9,359 nucleotides of DNA from the NCBI GenBank assembly GCA_036752825.1, contig DAIORV010000089.1:1-9359 (forward strand). The letters run 5' to 3'. The position numbers were made by a program, and so were the translations under genes. The first letter of the stretch is position 1. Every line of letters begins with the position of its first letter. This stretch comes from UBA5177 sp002413265 (GTDB lineage: Bacteria; Chloroflexota; UBA5177). Positions 1 to 6,142 of the stretch are shown piece after piece. A model generated the notes under the pieces. That model searched no databases and was not told the DNA's origin. It saw only the letters and a list, made by a program, of their open reading frames with translations.

Positions 1-2
1 AC

Positions 3-614
3 GCCCTGATCGACGGAACGGCGAACGACAACAACCCGGCCGCCAATCCATATCACGTCTACTTGATCACGTCCACCGACCACGGGCACACGTGGAGCGC
101 GCCGAAGCGGGTCGATTACGACCAGAATGGGGCAGGAACTCACGTGCTGGCCCACATGGCGGTGACGACGCCGGGCAACGTCGACATCACCTGGTATGGG
201 ACGAGCGCCAGCGGCGAGCCGAACGGCGTGTGCGGTACCGTCACTTCGCAGTCTCCGTGCACTGACGGCTTTCCCCTCTACAGCGCGAAAAACGCGCCCG
301 GATGGAACGTCTACATGGCGCAGACGACCGACGCCCTCGACGCGAAGCCGCGCTTCACGCAAACGGCAGTGACCGGCTCACCGGTGCACTACGGCGAGAT
401 CTGCACCAACGGGTTGGTTTGCGGAAGCTCGGACCGGACGCTGCTCGACTTCATGAGTGTGGCGATTGACTGCAACGGCATGGCACACATGACGATCGCT
501 GGAAACACGAAGGCGGAAGAAGCCGCGGATTTCAACAACGGAGCCGCGAACATCCACGAGGTGAATCAGACGGGCGGCACGGCACTCGCGCCGCCGGCGG
601 CGTGTTCCGGCTGA
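3..614 (+). CDS. Sialidase/BNR-repeat family protein, C-terminal part (5' truncated by window)
   Basis: The frame is open from base 3 to a TGA at 612-614, so 203 residues of a longer protein are visible. Near the visible N-terminus is an Asp-box motif, S-T-D-H-G-H-T-W, the SxDxGxTW beta-propeller turn of sialidases and BNR-repeat proteins. Later blocks, W-N-V-Y-M-A-Q-T-T-D-A-L and a Cys-bearing stretch ending D-R-T-L-L-D-F, resemble the last propeller blades of exo-alpha-sialidase-like secreted proteins. At least five cysteines are visible, which fits an extracytoplasmic protein. A TTG at 63 could be mistaken for a start, but the coding frame continues upstream of it and the Asp-box immediately follows, so this is an internal codon. 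The substrate cannot be inferred; many such propellers are not true sialidases. A strong hairpin lies 48 bases after the stop. Family assignment is fairly sure, enzymatic role is not. Confidence 0.75.
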   Translation, partial: ALIDGTANDNNPAANPYHVYLITSTDHGHTWSAPKRVDYDQNGAGTHVLAHMAVTTPGNVDITWYGTSASGEPNGVCGTVTSQSPCTDGFPLYSAKNAPGWNVYMAQTTDALDAKPRFTQTAVTGSPVHYGEICTNGLVCGSSDRTLLDFMSVAIDCNGMAHMTIAGNTKAEEAADFNNGAANIHEVNQTGGTALAPPAACSG

Positions 615-661
615 TCGCCTCGGCGGTCATATAAGGAAGACATAGGGTAGATGGGTATGGC

Positions 662-699
662 GAAGTGAACGCTCTTCCCGAGGGGAGGGTGTTCACTTC
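662..699 (+). terminator. Perfect 17-bp hairpin after the sialidase-like gene
   Basis: Bases 662-678 pair with 683-699 without any mismatch (two or three G-U pairs) around a CGAG tetraloop. It starts 48 bases after the upstream stop codon. No T-run follows, only TTCCCC, so it is not a textbook intrinsic terminator. It could end the upstream transcript, protect its 3' end, or be the first stem of the metE leader. Confidence 0.5.
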
Positions 700-725
700 C
701 CCTGCAGTAGGCGCCTGGAGCCGAA

Positions 726-734
726 TGGTACAAT
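726..734 (+). promoter_or_regulatory. Candidate extended -10 promoter of metE
   Basis: The string TGGTACAAT matches an extended -10 element (TG-n-TANAAT). No convincing -35 box lies 16-18 bases upstream, which is tolerated for extended -10 promoters. Transcription would start near 741 and give a leader of about 70 nt that begins with a small CAAC/GTTG hairpin and then runs into the terminator at 766-790. This is inferred from sequence only. Confidence 0.4.
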
Positions 735-765
735 CGCCTCAACGAGCAGTTGCGACAATTCAGCA

Positions 766-790
766 CCCCTGCAGATCCTGCAGGGGTTTT
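766..790 (+). terminator. Intrinsic terminator (attenuator) in the metE leader
   Basis: CCCCTGCAG at 766-774 pairs perfectly with CTGCAGGGG at 778-786 around a 3-base loop, followed by TTTT at 787-790. It ends 22 bases before the metE start codon and leaves the ribosome binding site free, so it would act on transcription rather than translation. The 5' arm is duplicated exactly at 699-707, which could pair with the 3' arm instead. It may be a conditional attenuator; no known SAM, SAH or cobalamin riboswitch core was recognised in the leader. Confidence 0.6.
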
Positions 791-812
791 CATCGTGTAA
801 GGGGAGACGTTC

Positions 813-3161
813 ATGGCGAGGGCAAACAATCTCGGATATCCGCGAATGGGCAAACATCGCGAATTGAAACGAGCAACCGAGGGGTACTGGTCGGGGAAAG
901 TCAGCGCGAATGAGCTGGCCGGCACGGCCGCGTCGATCCGGCAGGCAAACTGGGAAACGCAGCGAAACGCGGGTATTGAGCTGATCCCGTCCAACGATTT
1001 CTCGCTCTATGACCAGATGCTGGACACCATCGCCCTCGTGGGCGCCGTGCCGCAACGATATCACCGGCACGACGGCTTTCAGACCGGCTGGGATGGCGAG
1101 ATGGTGGAGCTGGACACGTACTTCGCCATGGCCCGCGGCGCTCAGGTAGAGGGGCTCGACGTAACGGCCCTGGAGATGACCAAGTGGTTCGACACCAACT
1201 ACCACTACCTGGTGCCCGAGCTCACTCCCCATCAGCAGTTCAGACTGGCGTCCACAAAGCCGTTCGACGAGTTCGAGCAGGCGAAGGCGCTTGGGATTGT
1301 TACGAAGCCCGTGCTGATCGGCCCGGTAAGCTTCCTGTTGCTCAGCAAGGCCCGCCTGGCCGACGGCTCGCATCCCGATGACTTCGAGCCGCTCGAACTG
1401 CTCGAGCGTCTGCTGCCCGTATACCGACAGGTCGTCGCCAGACTGGCGGAGCTCGGCGCCGAATGGATCCAGCTGGACGAGCCCTGCTTTGTGCAGGATC
1501 GGACGCAGCGAGAGCGAGACGCTCTCACCCATGCGTATAAGCTCCTGAACTCAGCGCATGGAAATGCGAAGCTTCTGGTGCAGACCTACTTCGATCATGT
1601 GGGCAACAACTACGAGGCGCTGACGGGTCTGGAAGTACAGGGCGTCGGGCTCGACTTTGTCCGCGGCGCTCGCAACCTGGACTTCATTAAGTCGTCCGGC
1701 TTCCCTGACGACAAAGTTCTGGCCGCCGGACTGATCAACGGCCGCAACGTCTGGATTGCCGATCTCGCGGCCGCCCTGAATCTTGCGGACGAGATCTCGA
1801 AGCACGTTTCAGCCGACCGACTCCTGGTCAATCCATCCAGTTCGCTGCTCCACGTGCCCATCGACGTGAAGCTCGAGGAGGGCGTGCTGGACCCGCGTCT
1901 AATGGAGTGGCTGGCCTTTGCGGAGCAGAAGCTGACGGAGATAGCGACGCTATCCGCAGCTGTGGACACGGGACGTGAAGCTTCGCCGGACGTGCTAGAG
2001 CGCAATGCTGAGGCGTTGAACCGCCGCAGCCATTCGGACTGGGTGCACAACGCCGACGTGAAGAAACGAGCGGCGGCAGCAGGCGAGCAAGAGGCGAGCC
2101 GTGGGGCCGAGTATCCACAGCGGCGCAACGCCCAACGAGGGAAGCTCGACCTTCCCCTCTTTCCTACCACGACCATCGGATCCTTCCCCCAGACCCCTGA
2201 GGTGCGCCGCAACCGCAACAAGCTGCAAAAGGGGGAGATATCTCAAGAGGAACACGATCGCTACATCGCCGACGAGATCGGCAAGCTGATCGTGCTGCAG
2301 CAAGAGCTCGGGATCGACGTGCTGGTTCACGGCGAGTTCGAGCGCAGCGACATGGTCGAGTACTTCGGCGAGCGAATGCAGGGCTTTGCCTTCACCCGAC
2401 ATGGCTGGGTTCAGTCTTACGGAAGCCGCTACATTCGTCCCCCGATCATCTACGGAGACGTCTCCAGGCCTGAGCCGATGACGGTCCGATGGTCGAGCTA
2501 CGCGCAGTCGCTGACCGAGAAGCCGGTTAAGGGGATGCTGACCGGGCCTGTGACCATCCTCAACTGGTCGTTCGCGCGCGACGACCAGCCGCGCAGCGAG
2601 ACGACCAAGCAGATCGCACTCGCGCTGCGCGACGAGGTCCGAGACCTGCAGAATGCCGGGTTGCGAGTCATCCAGGTGGACGAGCCCGCGCTACGGGAGG
2701 GTCTGCCTTTGCACAGAAGTGAGTGGCGGAGCTACCTCGACTGGGCCGTCACGTCTTTCCGGCTGGCCACCGGCGTGGCGACCCCCGAGACTCAGATCCA
2801 CACGCACATGTGCTACAGCGAGTTCGATGACATCATCGAGGCGATAGCCGCACTGGATGCAGACGTCATCTCGATCGAGAATTCCCGCTCGAACCTGGAG
2901 CTGCTGGACACCTTCCGCCGCTTCGACTACAAGCAGGAGATCGGTCCGGGAGTGTACGACATCCATTCGCCGCGAGTTCCCTCTTCAGATGAGATGGGCC
3001 ACAACCTCGCGGCGGCCAGCCAGGTGCTCGAGCGCTCGCAGCTCTGGGTGAATCCGGATTGCGGGTTGAAGACGCGACGTTGGGAGGAGGTCGTGCCGGC
3101 ACTCAGGAATATGGTGCAGGCCGCCCAGGCTCTGAGAGAGGCTTCCTCAGTAGCGGTGTAA
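813..3161 (+). CDS. metE: Cobalamin-independent methionine synthase MetE
   Basis: Catalyses the last step of methionine synthesis, methyl transfer from 5-methyltetrahydropteroyl-polyglutamate to homocysteine, without B12, in the cytoplasm. The 782-residue product covers the whole two-barrel protein (E. coli MetE is 753 residues). The N-terminal domain begins N-L-G-Y-P-R-M-G-K; the catalytic domain starts near residue 450 with T-I-G-S-F-P-Q-T, then G-E-F-E-R-S-D-M-V-E-Y-F-G-E near 507 and V-D-E-P-A-L near 622. Zinc ligands are H665, C667, E689 and C750, with exactly the spacing (2, 22, 61) of E. coli H641/C643/E665/C726. The interdomain linker, around residues 380-440, is long and Ala/Arg-rich and accounts for the extra length. 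The ATG is preceded by GGGGAG at 801-806 with 6 bases of spacing. It appears monocistronic, with a structured leader and a convergent neighbour. No lesion is visible; the call is secure. Confidence 0.98.
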   Translation: MARANNLGYPRMGKHRELKRATEGYWSGKVSANELAGTAASIRQANWETQRNAGIELIPSNDFSLYDQMLDTIALVGAVPQRYHRHDGFQTGWDGEMVELDTYFAMARGAQVEGLDVTALEMTKWFDTNYHYLVPELTPHQQFRLASTKPFDEFEQAKALGIVTKPVLIGPVSFLLLSKARLADGSHPDDFEPLELLERLLPVYRQVVARLAELGAEWIQLDEPCFVQDRTQRERDALTHAYKLLNSAHGNAKLLVQTYFDHVGNNYEALTGLEVQGVGLDFVRGARNLDFIKSSGFPDDKVLAAGLINGRNVWIADLAAALNLADEISKHVSADRLLVNPSSSLLHVPIDVKLEEGVLDPRLMEWLAFAEQKLTEIATLSAAVDTGREASPDVLERNAEALNRRSHSDWVHNADVKKRAAAAGEQEASRGAEYPQRRNAQRGKLDLPLFPTTTIGSFPQTPEVRRNRNKLQKGEISQEEHDRYIADEIGKLIVLQQELGIDVLVHGEFERSDMVEYFGERMQGFAFTRHGWVQSYGSRYIRPPIIYGDVSRPEPMTVRWSSYAQSLTEKPVKGMLTGPVTILNWSFARDDQPRSETTKQIALALRDEVRDLQNAGLRVIQVDEPALREGLPLHRSEWRSYLDWAVTSFRLATGVATPETQIHTHMCYSEFDDIIEAIAALDADVISIENSRSNLELLDTFRRFDYKQEIGPGVYDIHSPRVPSSDEMGHNLAAASQVLERSQLWVNPDCGLKTRRWEEVVPALRNMVQAAQALREASSVAV

Positions 3162-3198
3162 GGCCACCGGCTTCCGAAGTCCTTCGACGGCAGTCGCA

Positions 3199-3221
3199 AC
3201 GCCCGGCGCTCTGTGGGGCGT
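3199..3221. terminator. Weak hairpin between convergent metE and the small membrane gene
   Basis: ACGCCC at 3199-3204 pairs with GGGCGT at 3216-3221 across an 11-base loop, within the 71-base gap between two converging stop codons. No T-run is present on either side. It might serve as a shared, weak terminator; support is only positional plus the 6-bp stem. Confidence 0.25.
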
Positions 3222-3232
3222 CGTTCGGCGCG

Positions 3233-3421
3233 CTACGCTGCAGCCCGCATTGGCCGGTTGACAACCGCAAAGAGTCCCGCGAGTACGGCTAGACCGAAGA
3301 ACACAATGCCGTGCCTGATATGGTGCCCCAGAGGGGAGCCGCCCACCCAATAGATGATCGCGATGATGACGCAGATCACGGCGGCGGCGAGTCCCAGGGC
3401 AAAAAATGTCGATCGATTCAA
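3233..3421 (-). CDS. Small two-helix membrane protein downstream of uppP
   Basis: A 62-residue hydrophobic protein not assigned to a family. Two membrane segments are visible, about residues 6-25 (A-L-G-L-A-A-A-V-I-C-V-I-I) and 38-54 (H-G-I-V-F-F-G-L-A-V-L-A-G-L-F), separated by a Gly-rich turn with two His and an Arg; the C-terminus N-R-P-M-R is basic. The chosen start is TTG at 3421-3419, because AGGAG (3433-3429) sits 7 bases upstream of it. A GTG 12 codons further up (3457) would overlap the end of uppP and has no comparable ribosome binding site. The gap to the uppP stop is only 17 bases, so the two are probably co-transcribed. Function unknown; small two-helix proteins like this are often annotated as hypothetical envelope proteins. 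Confidence 0.75.
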   Translation of the reverse strand: MNRSTFFALGLAAAVICVIIAIIYWVGGSPLGHHIRHGIVFFGLAVLAGLFAVVNRPMRAAA

Positions 3422-3438
3422 GTATTGTCTCCTCTTAT

Positions 3439-4380
3439 CTAGTGCAGGGTGAGCCACAGCAGGCTGCCGACTCCGACGGTACAGGAGTAAAAGGCAAACG
3501 GGTACAGCCTGCCGGTTTCAAAGTAGCGCATCAGGAAGCGCACGGACAGATATGCCGCGATCCCGGCGAGAACCATGCCCACGAGGGCGTCTCCGAGTAC
3601 CGACCGTCCGGAGGAATCAAATAGCTGGGGGATCTCCAGCACGCCGGCCGCTCCAATGATCGGCGTGGCGAGAAGAAATGCGTACCTGGCGGCAGCTTCA
3701 TGTGTCAGGCCGGCAACGAGGCCGGCCACCATCGTCACACCCGAGCGCGAGATGCCCGGTAGGAGGGAGCCTACCTGTGCGAAGCCAACGATCGCGGCGT
3801 CGCGCCAGCTCAACTGGGTAATGTCCCGATATCCCGGATCCGTATCCGCCGTGTACGGTGCACTCTCGTCCCTGGTCAGGCCACTACTTCCTGCGTGTGA
3901 GGCGGTAACGGGAATAGATTCGGCGACTACCATCCTTTGGGAAAGCTGACGCTGGAGCAGATACTCGCCGGCGATCATGATCATGCCGTTGACGATGAGG
4001 AAGATTGCGGCCGAGGACGGGGAGGCAAAGAGAGAACGCAGGGGTTTCTGCAGGGCGAAGCCGACTACCCCCGCCGGGATCGTTCCCAGAACGACCATCC
4101 ACGCCAGTCGCTCGTCGTGATCGCCGCCCATCTGACCGGTCTGAACGCTTCGAACGAAGGCACGCGCGACGGCGACCCACTCATCCCGAAAGTAGATAAG
4201 AAGAGCGGTTGCCGTTCCCAGGTGGAGTGCGACGAGGAAGGCGAGCCAGTAGGCCGCTTTCTCGTTGATGCTCCAGCCCAGGAGCTTCGGCAGGAGCACG
4301 GCGTGTCCGAGGCTGCTCACAGGAAACAGCTCCGAAACGCCTTGCAGGATGCTAATGATGATCGCTTGTAGGTGGTTCAG
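3439..4380 (-). CDS. uppP: Undecaprenyl-diphosphate phosphatase UppP (BacA), probable CTG start
   Basis: Membrane enzyme that dephosphorylates undecaprenyl diphosphate to recycle the lipid carrier for peptidoglycan and other envelope polymers; over-expression gives bacitracin resistance in known members. The product is 313 residues if started at CTG 4380-4378. The first family motif, Q-G-V-S-E at 13-17 followed by F-P-V-S-S and H26, and the second, P-G-I-S-R-S-G-V-T at 208-216, are both present and correspond to the catalytic Glu/His/Ser/Arg residues of E. coli BacA. Several further hydrophobic segments fill the rest. A soluble loop of roughly 40 residues (about 152-192) makes it longer than the usual ~270. 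The first standard start codon is GTG at 4320, but that would delete the catalytic Q-G-V-S-E motif. The CTG lies 4 bases after GGAGG, and an in-frame TAG sits just upstream, with no ATG, GTG or TTG between. Confidence 0.95.
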   Translation of the reverse strand: MNHLQAIIISILQGVSELFPVSSLGHAVLLPKLLGWSINEKAAYWLAFLVALHLGTATALLIYFRDEWVAVARAFVRSVQTGQMGGDHDERLAWMVVLGTIPAGVVGFALQKPLRSLFASPSSAAIFLIVNGMIMIAGEYLLQRQLSQRMVVAESIPVTASHAGSSGLTRDESAPYTADTDPGYRDITQLSWRDAAIVGFAQVGSLLPGISRSGVTMVAGLVAGLTHEAAARYAFLLATPIIGAAGVLEIPQLFDSSGRSVLGDALVGMVLAGIAAYLSVRFLMRYFETGRLYPFAFYSCTVGVGSLLWLTLH

Positions 4381-4502
4381 AATCCCTCCACGAGACTAAG
4401 GATTTGCGGTGTCACGCCTGATTGACTCCCGCGATGATAGCCCTCATGAGTCCTTTCGGCCTTCACGTGCCGGGCGAGTCGAGCGAGGACGAAAGGCTGC
4501 GG

Positions 4503-4826
4503 CTACTTCGATTTTGACGTGACGAAATCCAAGGCCTCGGTGGCAAGCGCCGCCCAATCCTGCTTCGAATCGTCGTGAAGCGCCAGCCATTCCTTCATGA
4601 CGCGACCGTGGCCGGGATCGAAGCGCTCGCCTTCGCCTGTAGCCACCAGCTTGTCCACGCGCGAGCGCGGCAACTTGACGACAAGTACGCCGCCAGAGGA
4701 GAGCATGGCGAAGATGCGGGCGTTCACTTTCAAGGCTGAGGATCCGAAGCCTTTGCCTTCTTGCGCTACCTCAGGCCTGCCGAGGAACTCATCCTCCAGG
4801 GCCGAGTAGCGCTGTTCCACATTCAT
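4503..4826 (-). CDS. TfoX/YjbR-like small protein
   Basis: A 107-residue soluble protein. The core, L-K-V-N-A-R-I-F-A-M-L followed by V-V-K-L-P-R-S-R-V and G-E-R-F-D-P-G-H-G-R-V-M-K-E-W, has the beta-strand/turn pattern of small proteins annotated as TfoX/Sxy N-terminal domain or MmcQ/YjbR-like; the tail W-A-A-L-A-T-E-A-L-D-F-V is also typical. Members of this fold are small double-wing proteins of uncertain role; competence activation has been shown only for true Sxy/TfoX, so that function is not inferred here. Its ATG overlaps the TAA of the preceding LapA-domain gene by one base (TAATG), and no strong ribosome binding site is visible, which suggests translational coupling. The stop is followed by 122 bases before the uppP start. 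Confidence 0.75.
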   Translation of the reverse strand: MNVEQRYSALEDEFLGRPEVAQEGKGFGSSALKVNARIFAMLSSGGVLVVKLPRSRVDKLVATGEGERFDPGHGRVMKEWLALHDDSKQDWAALATEALDFVTSKSK

Positions 4827-5188
4827 TAAGGTTCGGCGCGATCTCGGCTAGTCGCGCGTGTGTCGGGGCGAAGCTCGCCGGCGGGGGCGTCATTTTGCCG
4901 GAGGGAGTGCGAATCCTCGGGGGTCGATGAGAGTTCGACCGGTTCGTGCGCGCTCACTCGGTTCCGGAGATTCCGGCGCTCCCGCATGCGGCGGAAGCGA
5001 TCCGGTGCGGAGACGATCCACGCCAACAGTGCTCCGAGCAAAGCGGCGGCGAACAGGGCAAGCACCATGGGCATGGACGGGGCTTTGAAGATCAGGAAAT
5101 GAAGGGTCACGGCCTGGGTGTTCTGGGCTCCGAACGCGACGAGGACTCCGGCCGCAACGAGACCGACGATCAGTTTGACAGTGCTCAT
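4826..5188 (-). CDS. LapA-domain (DUF1049-type) inner-membrane protein
   Basis: A 120-residue protein with two membrane segments, about residues 4-20 (K-L-I-V-G-L-V-A-A-G-V-L-V) and 38-60 (P-M-V-L-A-L-F-A-A-A-L-L-G-A-L-L-A-W). The N-terminal pattern ending F-G-A-Q-N-T-Q-A-V-T-L-H-F is the hallmark of the LapA domain family: a first helix, an N-x-x-x-V turn, then a second helix. A basic stretch (R-F-R-R-M-R-E-R-R-N-L-R) follows, then a polar, probably disordered C-terminal tail of about 40 residues. In enterobacteria LapA works with LapB in controlling lipopolysaccharide synthesis, but the domain also occurs in organisms without LPS, so only envelope association is inferred. The start is ATG 5188-5186, because GGAGGAG (5201-5195) lies 6 bases upstream; the much longer open frame further up belongs to non-coding or pseudogene sequence. 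Confidence 0.8.
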   Translation of the reverse strand: MSTVKLIVGLVAAGVLVAFGAQNTQAVTLHFLIFKAPSMPMVLALFAAALLGALLAWIVSAPDRFRRMRERRNLRNRVSAHEPVELSSTPEDSHSLRQNDAPAGELRPDTRATSRDRAEP

Positions 5189-5334
5189 GGCGATCTCCTC
5201 CACACTAGTTCCCAATTCAGGTACGTCCAAAGCCCGACCCGAGAGCTCCATTATCGCCACTCCGGGTCCCTCCGTACTGCGGCATTTTCGAGGCCAAGGA
5301 GTCCCGCCAGGCATCCAGCATGCCGTCAGTACAT

Positions 5335-5960
5335 CTACACGGATGGGATGAGAGAAAAGCGCGTGCGCCTTCGAAGACGAACCGCCATGTAAATACCCGT
5401 AAGGATCGGAGAGGCTAGGAGGATGATGAACACGACAGGCAGGATTACGGCTTCGGGCGCTGCAGCCCACCACTGCAGGTGGATACCGCTCTCGCTCCAT
5501 TGAGGCTGCCGGAATGACAGACCTGGCCGGGCGTGCTCAACGCAAGGCCGAAAACGGAGAGTGACACGAACAGACCGCCAAGTGGGATGAGCGTGCCGAT
5601 GAGCTTGTCGCGCACGTTCCAGGCGCTGGAAGCTCAGAGCAGAATAACTCCGACCGGCCAGAACAGGGGCGTGAGTAGCAGGGCGCCGATCTCCAGCATG
5701 CCGGCCTGCGCTCGGGACTGGACGCGAAGCCCAAGACGGTCTCGCTCGTCGGACGCCAGCTCCGCGGGATCACCAAGCCGGTCCAGAAGGTTTAGAACAA
5801 CGGCGTCCGTCTCCTCGGGCATGGCTGCGCGCGCTTCGGCTATGTGCTCGCGTATTCCCGCGATTAGCTCCCGCCGCTCACGACGCGGAAGGTCGGCGGT
5901 CTCACCGTCAAGACGAGCCAGGTAACCGCTGATGATGTCGGTCGCGTGTGGCGCGGTCAT
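5335..5960 (-). pseudogene. HAAS-domain membrane protein, broken by nonsense and frameshift
   Basis: Starts at ATG 5960, overlapping the TGA of the PadR remnant (ATGA). Residues ~8-70 form a HAAS-type helical domain (Y-L-A-R-L-D...L-P-R-R-E-R-R-E-L-I...I-R-E-H-I-A-E-A...L-D-R-L-G-D-P-A-E-L-A), the family usually paired with PadR repressors. The first membrane segment runs into a TGA at codon 109 (5636-5634), where relatives have Trp: V-G-V-I-L-L-stop-A-S-S-A-W-N-V-R-D-K-L-I-G. TGG to TGA, one transition, explains it. The same frame then continues sensibly through a second membrane segment and a C...C-S-G-G loop to about 5470. There a one-base deletion moves the rest (A-A-P-E-A-V-I-L-P-V-V-F-I-I-L-L, then a basic V-R-L-R-R-R tail) to another frame ending at TAG 5337-5335. 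Restoring both lesions gives 208 residues. TGA is a normal stop for other genes here, so recoding is unlikely. Confidence 0.75.
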
Positions 5961-6085
5961 GGCTCCTCTCGCTGCGCCAGGATGGTGTCCACGGCGTCTC
6001 GGAAGGTGGCCCATTCGCGCCGAAAGGTGACGAGGGCCTGATCGCCCCCCCGGGGTTGAAGCCAGAAGTTTAGCCGTAGCGCATG
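5957..6085 (-). pseudogene. C-terminal remnant of a PadR-family regulator
   Basis: About 42 codons survive in frame up to TGA 5959-5957, which overlaps the HAAS gene start (ATGA). The piece reads like the wing and final helix of a PadR repressor: L-N-F-W-L-Q-P-R-G-G-D-Q-A-L (equivalent to the Y-x-L-T-P-x-G wing) followed by F-R-R-E-W-A-T-F-R-D-A-V-D-T-I-L. The DNA-binding helices are absent, because upstream the frame runs directly into the hairpin at 6091-6120 that follows the anti-sigma gene. The ATGA coupling to a HAAS gene is the usual arrangement for this pair and supports the identification. A run of seven C at 6045-6051 lies inside the wing and may hold a further slip. The regulator has lost its 5' half, presumably by deletion. 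Confidence 0.5.
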
Positions 6086-6090
6086 AAGAT

Positions 6091-6120
6091 GGGGAGCCCG
6101 GTTTAGGAACCGGACTCCCC
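6091..6120 (-). terminator. Hairpin after the sigma/anti-sigma operon
   Basis: GGGGAG-C-CCGGTT (6091-6103) pairs with AACCGG-A-CTCCCC (6108-6120) with a single C-A mismatch and a TAGG loop, a 12-bp stem. It begins 23 bases after the stop of the anti-sigma gene in its direction of transcription. No long T-run follows, so termination is inferred from stem strength and position. Confidence 0.55.
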
Positions 6121-6142
6121 CATTTCGCCGGGTTTCGAGCAG

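Noticed and set aside
693..1532. A 279-codon minus-strand frame over the start of metE
   Set aside because: It is antisense to intact, motif-rich metE and has no recognisable domain; GC-rich codon bias produces such shadows.
1995..2402. A 135-codon minus-strand frame inside metE
   Set aside because: Antisense shadow of the metE linker and catalytic domain with low-complexity composition.
3937..4371. A 144-codon plus-strand frame opposite uppP
   Set aside because: Antisense to uppP, very acidic/basic shadow composition, no motif.
4451..4498. CCTTTCG/CGAAAGG inverted repeat between the TfoX-like gene and uppP
   Set aside because: The 7-bp arms enclose a long unstructured loop and there is no T-run; likely chance.
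4826..5500. A 224-codon minus-strand frame extending the LapA-domain gene upstream
   Set aside because: Only the part from ATG 5188 has LapA-like sequence and a strong ribosome binding site; the upstream part lies over the HAAS pseudogene tail, whose own frame gives a clear membrane segment.
5634..5636. Possible TGA recoding to Trp or selenocysteine in the HAAS gene
   Set aside because: TGA is used as the ordinary stop by the sialidase-like and uninterrupted neighbouring frames, no SECIS-like structure is apparent, and the same gene has a second, unrelated frame lesion.
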